Assembly (NCBI GenBank): GCA_024102915.1
Contig: JAGFJG010000167.1
Location: 1-49,536, forward strand
From: Caldilineales bacterium
GTDB lineage: Bacteria > Chloroflexota > Anaerolineae > J102
Length of the DNA: 49,536 nucleotides
Direction: 5' to 3'
The first letter of the stretch is position 1, and the number at the start of each line of letters is the position of its first letter. Positions 44,913 through 49,536 of this stretch are shown in pieces. Position numbers and translations under genes: made by a program. Under the pieces are notes generated by a model. The model was not told where the DNA came from. It saw only the letters and a list, made by a program, of their open reading frames with translations, and searched no databases.

Positions 44913-46003
44913 GTTGCAGGTTTTGAGGACGTGATTTGGTACGCGCTCCAGATGCCTGGAATCCGGGTCTCACAGGCGGGGCAGGCGCCAGCCGGGGTGA
45001 TGGCGTTGCCGCGGATGAAGTAGCCGGCGCGCTCGATCAGCAGCGCGTGGCAGTTCGGGCAATAGGTATTCTCGAAATCACCGACGCGACGGGGCAGGTT
45101 ACCGGCGTAGACGAAATTCAGCCCCGCCTCTTTGCCGATCTCGGCTGCCCGTAACAAATCCCAGGCGGATGTGGCAGCCGGATCGGTCATCTTGTACAGC
45201 GGGCGAAAGGCGGTGACGTGCCAGGGGATGTCGGGTGAAACGGATGCGATGAAGCCGGTGAGGTCGCGCAATTCCGCTTCGGAGTCGTTGAAGCCGGGGA
45301 CGAGCAAGGTGACGATCTCCAGCCAGAATCCTCGCTCGTGCACCATCCTGATCCCGTCCAGGATGTGGGAGAGCACAGCGCCGAGCTGGCGATAGTTTTT
45401 GTCCTGCATACTCTTGAGGTCGATTTTGTAGCATTGGGCATGAGGCCGGAGCAGGTCGAGCGCTTCGGCGGTGGCGTTGCCGTTGGAGACAAAGCCGCAG
45501 ATGAGGTCATGCTGCCGGGCGAGTTTGAATACGTCCACCGCCCATTCGGTCGTGATTAGCGGCTCGTTGTAGGAACTGACCAGGGCGCGTGCGCCGGATT
45601 GCCGGGCCGTATTCACCAACTGTGCCGCCGACACCCGCTGAGGTTGGATGCCTGCGCTCGTGTCGCGCAATGCCTGCGAGGTCAGCCAGTTCTGGCAATA
45701 AGAGCAGTGCATGTCGCAGCCCAGCATGCCGAAGGTGAGGGCGTCGGAGCCGGGCAGAACGTGAAAGAATGGTTTTTTTTCGATGGGGTCGGATTGGATT
45801 CCGGCGGCGTAACCCCAGGGCGCACGCAGAACGCCGTGCTTGTTGAAGCGCACCTGACAGATGCCGCGACGACCTTCCCGAATCAGGCAGCGATGGGCGC
45901 AGGCAAAGCAACGTACGGCTCCATCGTCCAGGCGCTCGTAAAGCTCAGCCTCGGCGGTGAGGTGGTCGAGATAGTCTGCCAGGGTGTCGTGATGACCGTT
46001 CAT
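44891..46003 (-). CDS. amrS: AmmeMemoRadiSam-type radical SAM protein (AmrS)
   Basis: Two ATGs are adjacent; 46003 has better spacing from AGGAGG than 46006. 370 residues. An N-terminal zinc-like Cys set (CFACAHRCLI...C) precedes the [4Fe-4S] motif GCDMHCSYCQNW (~95-106), then YNEPLITTEW, FVSNGNATAEAL, YKIDLKSMQD and WHVTAFRPLYKM. The C-terminal zinc site is YCPNCHALL...CPACETRIPG. The family is closest to pyruvate-formate-lyase activases and usually occurs with Memo and AMMECR1 proteins; neither is nearby here. The physiological substrate is unknown. The last codons are read from heptamer-repeat DNA. Confidence 0.9.
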   Translation of the reverse strand: MNGHHDTLADYLDHLTAEAELYERLDDGAVRCFACAHRCLIREGRRGICQVRFNKHGVLRAPWGYAAGIQSDPIEKKPFFHVLPGSDALTFGMLGCDMHCSYCQNWLTSQALRDTSAGIQPQRVSAAQLVNTARQSGARALVSSYNEPLITTEWAVDVFKLARQHDLICGFVSNGNATAEALDLLRPHAQCYKIDLKSMQDKNYRQLGAVLSHILDGIRMVHERGFWLEIVTLLVPGFNDSEAELRDLTGFIASVSPDIPWHVTAFRPLYKMTDPAATSAWDLLRAAEIGKEAGLNFVYAGNLPRRVGDFENTYCPNCHALLIERAGYFIRGNAITPAGACPACETRIPGIWSAYQITSSKPATKIDDGR

Positions 46004-46100
46004 CATCCCCTCCTTGTTTCGATTCTACTCCCCGGCGTTCGCGGCGTCAAGGGGGAAAAAACCGCAGATGTCGCCGATGACGCAGATTCTATCTTCTATC

Positions 46101-46128
46101 TTCAACCTTCAACCTTCAACCTTCAACC
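46101..46128 (+). repeat. TTCAACC heptamer array (4 units)
   Basis: Four perfect units. A looser TATCTTC/TATCTTC pair precedes it. The stop codon and last codons of the DMT exporter gene (ends 46116) fall inside the array, so the array has invaded or formed the gene end. Confidence 0.85.
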
Positions 46129-47054
46129 CTGCCCTGCTTCGCCGACCATTTAGTATCGGCCCCCAGCTCCGCTGCCAACATGCCAGCCAGGATGAGGATG
46201 CAGCCGAGGAGTTGTGGTGCCCCCAGCACTTCGCCGATGAGGACGAAGGAGGCCAGGGCGGCGAACACCGGTTCGGTGGCGAAGATGAGGGCGGTGTGGG
46301 TGGCGGTGGTGAAACGCTGGGCGGCGGTTTGCAGGCCGAATGCCAGGGCTGTCGCCAGCAGGCCGGTGAAAAGGGCGGCAAACAGGGGTTGGCCGCGCGG
46401 CGGCCAGGTGTCGGGCTGTTCGAACAAAAGCGAGGCGACGCCCGCCAGCACCATGACGGTGGCGATCTGTACGACTGTCAGGAGGATGACGTCGAGATGA
46501 GGGGCGAAACGTCCGACGCTGAAGATGTGTGCGGCGAAGCTGATCGCACAGGCCAGCACCAGCAGGTCGCCGGGGTTGACGCCAGCGCCCGATTGCAGGC
46601 CGCTCAGCGAGAGCAAGGCGAGACCAATCGTGGCCAGGCCGATGCCGAGGATGACGCCCAGGCCCGGCCGCTCGCGCAAAAGCAGGACGCCGAGCAAGGG
46701 CACGATCACGACGGAAAGCCCGGTGATGAACCCGGCTTTGGCCGGGGTGGTGAAGAGCAGACCGGCGGTCTGGAAGCTGTATCCGGCGAAGAGGAAGACG
46801 CCGATGATCCCGCCCGCCGCCAGGTGTCTGCGCAGGTTGGTGTGTTGCAGGGATTGGCGAATGATGCGGCGTCGCCAGATGACGATGGGCAGGAGACCGA
46901 TCAGGGCGAAGAGGAACCGCACGTTGAGAAAGGCAAACACCGGGTAGGCCTGTACAGCGTCCTGCACCATGACGAAGGTGAGGCCCCAGATGAAGGCGAC
47001 GAAGAGCAGGCCGAGGTCGGCCACGAGTTTGCGGTGGCGGTGGAGGGAGGGCAT
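46116..47054 (-). CDS. EamA/DMT-family transporter
   Basis: 312 residues from ATG 47054 (MPSLHRHRKLVADLG), the usual size for the family. The longer in-frame start at 47240 adds a Pro/Arg-rich stretch without family resemblance. Ten membrane segments form two EamA repeats: LLFVAFIWGLTFVMVQ (first helix), GYSFQTAGLLFTTPAKAGFITG, LLGVLLLRERPGLGVILG, then LALGLQ-like and ATEPVFAALASFVLIGE in the second half. EamA members export amino acids, purines or other metabolites; substrate unknown. No Shine-Dalgarno at 47054, so the start carries some doubt. Confidence 0.85.
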   Translation of the reverse strand: MPSLHRHRKLVADLGLLFVAFIWGLTFVMVQDAVQAYPVFAFLNVRFLFALIGLLPIVIWRRRIIRQSLQHTNLRRHLAAGGIIGVFLFAGYSFQTAGLLFTTPAKAGFITGLSVVIVPLLGVLLLRERPGLGVILGIGLATIGLALLSLSGLQSGAGVNPGDLLVLACAISFAAHIFSVGRFAPHLDVILLTVVQIATVMVLAGVASLLFEQPDTWPPRGQPLFAALFTGLLATALAFGLQTAAQRFTTATHTALIFATEPVFAALASFVLIGEVLGAPQLLGCILILAGMLAAELGADTKWSAKQGRVEG

Positions 47055-47226
47055 GGGTGGGCGAGGTTGGGCGCGAGGGCGGCGGGAGGTATGGCGGGCC
47101 TGAGCGGGTGTTGGGGGTCGGGAGCGGTGAGTCAGGGGCATAGGCATCGATGCGGGGGGAACACCCGGTCCGAATCCCTGAGGTCGCAGATGTGCAAAGC
47201 CTGTGCGTGGAGAGAAGACCAATTGC

Positions 47227-47255
47227 AACCGCTTGCGCATTACGCAGCGGTTTTT
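47227..47255 (+). terminator. Terminator-like hairpin with no obvious upstream gene
   Basis: AACCGC (47227-47232) and TGCG (47234-47237) pair with CGCA (47243-47246) and GCGGTT (47247-47252), with one bulged T and loop CATTA. TTTTT follows at 47251-47255. It points in the plus direction, where no gene precedes it for 2.4 kb; the neighbouring genes upstream are on the minus strand. Confidence 0.6.
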
Positions 47256-47292
47256 CGGTCAAGAAAGGACTGGACGTTACAAATGAATCTGC

Positions 47293-47298
47293 TATAAT
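47293..47298 (+). promoter_or_regulatory. -10 element of the small membrane protein gene
   Basis: Perfect TATAAT, with a weak -35 CTGGAC at 47270-47275 (17-base spacer). The transcript would start near 47305, about 47 bases before the ATG. Confidence 0.55.
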
Positions 47299-47351
47299 GG
47301 CTTGCAGAGTGAGCGCAGCCGCCCCATTTTCTCATCTCGGGGAGACTTACC

Positions 47352-47720
47352 ATGATACTGACTGCAATTGTAGCTGTTGTAATCGCTGCGGTCGTTCTGC
47401 TGGTCGTCAGCAGACTCAATCTCGGCCTTACGGTTGATGGTTTAGGCAGCGCCATCATCGCGGCCATCGTCATTGCCATTGTCGGTTGGGTTGTAAACTG
47501 GCTGCTCGGTCTGGTAGGTGTCGATCCGGCAATGGGGGCAGGGATACTCGGCGCCATTGTCTATCTCGTGGTGGCGGCTGTGGTCCTGCTCCTGGCCGAC
47601 CGCTTCCTGCCGGGGATGCAGGTCAAGGGGTTCGTTGGAGCAATCGTCGCTGCTATCGGTATCGGTGTTGTGACCTGGGTGATCGTCTGGCTGTTGGGGC
47701 TTCTTGGTATTTCGGTTTAG
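47352..47720 (+). CDS. Small four-helix membrane protein with two repeats (phage-holin-IV/YvlD-like)
   Basis: 122 residues; GGGGAG lies seven bases before the ATG. Four hydrophobic segments form two similar halves: LTVDGLGSAIIAAIVIAIVG, then WVVNWLLGLVGV, against MQVKGFVGAIVAAIGIGVV, then TWVIVWLLGLLGI. This duplication, with a short polar loop before each pair, resembles the PF04020 family (YvlD, 'phage holin family 4'), whose role is uncertain and often linked to envelope stress. Own promoter and own terminator, so a single-gene unit. Confidence 0.8.
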   Translation: MILTAIVAVVIAAVVLLVVSRLNLGLTVDGLGSAIIAAIVIAIVGWVVNWLLGLVGVDPAMGAGILGAIVYLVVAAVVLLLADRFLPGMQVKGFVGAIVAAIGIGVVTWVIVWLLGLLGISV

Positions 47721-47755
47721 TACAATCCATTGACGGGACGCTGTACTCATTCGAG

Positions 47756-47788
47756 AATCGCCGCTCTTTCCGGGGCGGCGATTTCTTT
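47756..47788 (+). terminator. Terminator of the small membrane protein gene
   Basis: AATCGCCGC (47756-47764) pairs with GCGGCGATT (47775-47783) around a 10-base loop, followed by TTTCTTT. Confidence 0.85.
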
Positions 47789-47814
47789 ATGGGGCCAGGA
47801 TGCGGGTCAGCGTC

Positions 47815-48171
47815 TTAATTGGCAGCAGCGCGGCTGAAAACTCCGGCGACGTAATACCCCGCCAGCGCGCCCATGAGGGGGAGAAGCAGTTGGGCGAAAC
47901 CAAACGCCGGGGTAAGCAGGATGGCGAGGATGCCGAGGAAGCTGCCGAGCAGCGTTCCGATCAGGCTGCGCACCGCCAGTCCTTCGCCCAGACGTTTCAT
48001 CGCCCACTCGCCCGCCATGCCCACGCCCCAAACGCCGAGCGCATATCCCAGGCCGATGACCAGCAACTCCCGCCCTTCGCCCACGCCCAATGCGTACGCC
48101 GGCACGAAGCCCAAAAGCTGGCCGACGACCAATTGCAGTAAGATGATGATGATTCGCAGGATGATTCGCAT
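47815..48171 (-). CDS. Small membrane protein of unknown function
   Basis: Start taken at ATG 48171 (MRIILRIIII); the longer frame to 48228 adds residues with no hydrophobic continuity. 118 residues with about four membrane segments: IIIILLQLVVGQLLGFVPAY, LLVIGLGYALGVWGVGMAG, LIGTLLGSFLGILAILL and LLLPLMGALAGYYVAGVF. A Gly-rich helix packing pattern is visible. No recognised family. Convergent with the 47352 gene across its terminator. Confidence 0.65.
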   Translation of the reverse strand: MRIILRIIIILLQLVVGQLLGFVPAYALGVGEGRELLVIGLGYALGVWGVGMAGEWAMKRLGEGLAVRSLIGTLLGSFLGILAILLTPAFGFAQLLLPLMGALAGYYVAGVFSRAAAN

Positions 48172-48325
48172 TTGGCTATCGTAGCCGAATCTCCGGCACG
48201 AATGCAATAATCCCGGCGTTGACGCCAATTAACGCGTAAAACTACCCGAAACCTGCGTGATAACGGTTGCAATTCTGCCTGTTATCGCATACACTTGTCA
48301 CAATCGGTCAGGCTCTCGCATCGAG

Positions 48326-48355
48326 TTGCCAGGTCTGATCTCAAAACTGCATTAT
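48326..48355 (+). promoter_or_regulatory. Possible promoter of the acidic repeat gene
   Basis: TTGCCA (48326-48331), 18-base spacer, CATTAT (48350-48355), 45 bases before the start codon. The -10 is weak. Confidence 0.35.
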
Positions 48356-48399
48356 GGTCGTTTTCATCGCGCTGCGCTCTTGTCAAGGAGAGTTTCCCC

Positions 48400-49536
48400 A
48401 TGAATCCGTGGCTTATCCTCATTATTGGTGTGATCGTTGGTTGGGTCATCAATTGGCTGCTGGAAGTGTTTCTCTTTCGCGAGAAGACGTTTGAGGATCA
48501 CAATCGGGTTATTTCACTTGAGGAACAGCTAAGATCTCAGGGCGCTGAGCTGACGGCGACCCGAGAGTTGCTGGCCGAATATCAGGCGGCGAACCAGGCG
48601 TACGCGGACGGTTACGCTGAATTGGAGGCGGAACTGGCGGAGACCAGGGCGCTGGCCGGTATTGCGATTGAAGGCGAGGTCGAAGCTGAAATCGAAGCGG
48701 CGGAATTGGAAGAGGAGCTTGAGGCCGAGGCTGAGTTGCTGGAAGAGGTCGAGGCGGTAGCGCTGGCGGAGGAGGAAATCGAGAGTTTGGAGGCGGAACG
48801 CCTGGAGGAGATGGCGATTGAAGAATCGATTGCTGAGGAGTTGGCGGAAGAAGAGATTGAAGAGGAATTGGGAGAGATGATGGCTGAGGTTGAGGAGGAT
48901 GGCGAAGATGGGATTGGGGAAGGTGCGGCTGTATTGGGTGCGGCGGCGGTAGCGGCTGTGGTTGGGGAGGATGAGGAAGAAGGCGAAGAGGAGATGGCGG
49001 TCGAGGAAGAGGAAGCGGCGGAGGAAGAGGACGAGGACGAGGAAGAGGCGGAGGAAGGGATTGGCGTTGTGGAGGGTGTGGTTGGTGGTGCAGCCGTGCT
49101 GGGTGCGGCGGCGGTAGCGGCTGTGGGTGGAGAGGATGAGGAAGAAGGCGAAGAGGAGATGGCGGTCGAGGAAGAGGAAGCGGCGGAGGCAGAGGAAGGG
49201 GAAGAGGAGGAGGAGGGGGTGGGGAGGGGGGAAGAGGGGGGTGTGGGGGGTGAGGCGGAGGTGGCGGGGGCGGCGGGGGCAGCGGAGGAGGAAGGGGAGG
49301 AGGAGGAAGAGGGGGGGGGAGAGGAGGAGGGAGAGGGGGAGGGGGAGGATGGGGAGGGGGGTGGGGAGGGGGTGGGGGGTGGTGCGGCTGTAGTGGGTGC
49401 GGCGGCGGTAGCGGCTGTGGTTGGAGAGGATGAGGAAGAAGGCGAAGAGGAGATGGCGGTCGAGGAAGAGGAAGCGGCGGAGGAAGAGGACGAGGAAGGG
49501 ATTGGCGTTGTGGAGGGTGTGGTTGGTGGTGCAGCC
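48400..49536 (+). CDS. Membrane-anchored, extremely acidic repeat protein (3' end outside window)
   Basis: ATG 48400 has AAGGAG nine bases upstream; the frame stays open to the window edge (379 codons). Residues ~3-24 form a membrane helix (PWLILIIGVIVGWVINWLLE). Residues ~30-90 are a heptad-like coiled coil (SLEEQLRSQGAELTATRELL). After a Glu-rich helix, repeats begin near residue 175: a hydrophobic core GAAVLGAAAVAAV, then GEDEEEGEEEMAVEEEEAAE and GIGVVEGVVGG. Core copies begin at 48922, 49087, 49381 and 49531. The charge is overwhelmingly negative. The alternation of an Ala/Val segment, long enough to be a weak membrane or packing helix, with Glu blocks is unusual. No family recognised; function unknown. 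The stretch 49200-49380 may contain base errors. Confidence 0.75.
   Translation, partial: MNPWLILIIGVIVGWVINWLLEVFLFREKTFEDHNRVISLEEQLRSQGAELTATRELLAEYQAANQAYADGYAELEAELAETRALAGIAIEGEVEAEIEAAELEEELEAEAELLEEVEAVALAEEEIESLEAERLEEMAIEESIAEELAEEEIEEELGEMMAEVEEDGEDGIGEGAAVLGAAAVAAVVGEDEEEGEEEMAVEEEEAAEEEDEDEEEAEEGIGVVEGVVGGAAVLGAAAVAAVGGEDEEEGEEEMAVEEEEAAEAEEGEEEEEGVGRGEEGGVGGEAEVAGAAGAAEEEGEEEEEGGGEEEGEGEGEDGEGGGEGVGGGAAVVGAAAVAAVVGEDEEEGEEEMAVEEEEAAEEEDEEGIGVVEGVVGGAA
48922..49536 (+). repeat. Long in-frame tandem repeat of the acidic protein
   Basis: Unit starts (GGTGCGGCT or GGTGCAGCC) lie at 48922, 49087, 49381 and 49531, so unit lengths are 165, 294 and 150 bases, all multiples of three. 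Units 1 and 3 are nearly identical in their cores. Unit 2 is enlarged by the almost pure G/A segment at 49200-49380. The array runs off the window. Confidence 0.85.

Noticed and set aside
46150..47262. A 370-codon minus-strand frame overlapping the exporter in another frame
   Set aside because: It is Pro/Arg/His-rich and without hydrophobic segments; the exporter frame has ten convincing membrane helices.
46014..47297. A 427-codon plus-strand frame opposite the DMT exporter
   Set aside because: The translation is a Gly/Glu/Gln/Asp-rich shadow of codon-biased membrane-helix codons on the other strand. No ribosome site at its start and no domain.
49127..49393. Arg/Gly-rich plus-strand frame in the acidic repeat
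   Set aside because: It is a frame-shifted reading of GAG/GGA codons in the real acidic frame.

Overview
The window looks like a piece of a high-GC Chloroflexota genome, most likely class Anaerolineae. The signs are long Thr/Pro-rich linkers in secreted proteins, Leu-Pro/Arg-type C-termini on those proteins, a split FeoB, and 7-bp repeat tracts between genes. This placement is inference from gene style; no rRNA, tRNA, CRISPR array, transposase or phage gene was seen. Coding density is high and no gene-free stretch exceeds about 300 bp. In the gaps 590-851 and 4437-4702 I see no gene, RNA or convincing hairpin.

Region 1 (1-14.4 kb) is a secretome block on the plus strand: the 3' end of a Thr/Pro-rich surface protein, a mosaic subtilisin, a very large secreted nuclease fused to two aberrant 5'-nucleotidase modules, and a second large protein with two canonical 5'-nucleotidase modules. 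The last two share an adapter domain. Together they could degrade extracellular protein and nucleic acid and release phosphate. Region 2 (14.4-17.4 kb, minus) is a membrane protein combining a glycosidase-like domain with an O-antigen-ligase-like domain.

Region 3 (17.6-31.5 kb) is mostly housekeeping: recJ, a small membrane protein, a HAD phosphatase, rlmN, fmt, a flavin-type oxidase, a lipoprotein phospholipase-D-type nuclease with three OB repeats, a Nudix-like/ACT fusion, tatA, an aroD with an unusual tail, a fumarylacetoacetase-family gene, a DUF3054 gene and a flippase. Region 4 (31.6-35.4 kb) is a three-subunit molybdenum hydroxylase operon (FAD, 2Fe-2S, Mo subunits) behind a promoter with a palindrome near +1.

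Region 5 (35.5-41.2 kb) holds a two-repeat lipoprotein, a membrane J-domain protein and a minus-strand operon: UTP-glucose-1-phosphate uridylyltransferase, alpha/beta hydrolase, ABC-F ATPase. Region 6 (41.2-44.8 kb) is the best-defined regulatory unit: a consensus promoter overlapped by two DtxR-like boxes drives a membrane-anchored DtxR-FeoA-FeoA fusion, then FeoB split into separate GTPase and permease genes. Region 7 (44.9-49.5 kb) has an AmrS-type radical SAM gene, a DMT exporter, small membrane proteins, and the start of an extremely acidic repeat protein running off the end.

The noncoding layer includes strong terminator hairpins (one a perfect 32-bp palindrome) and heptamer-repeat families (GAACTCC, AATCCNN, TTCAACC, NGACGAT). 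Some of these tracts abut start codons or run into gene ends.
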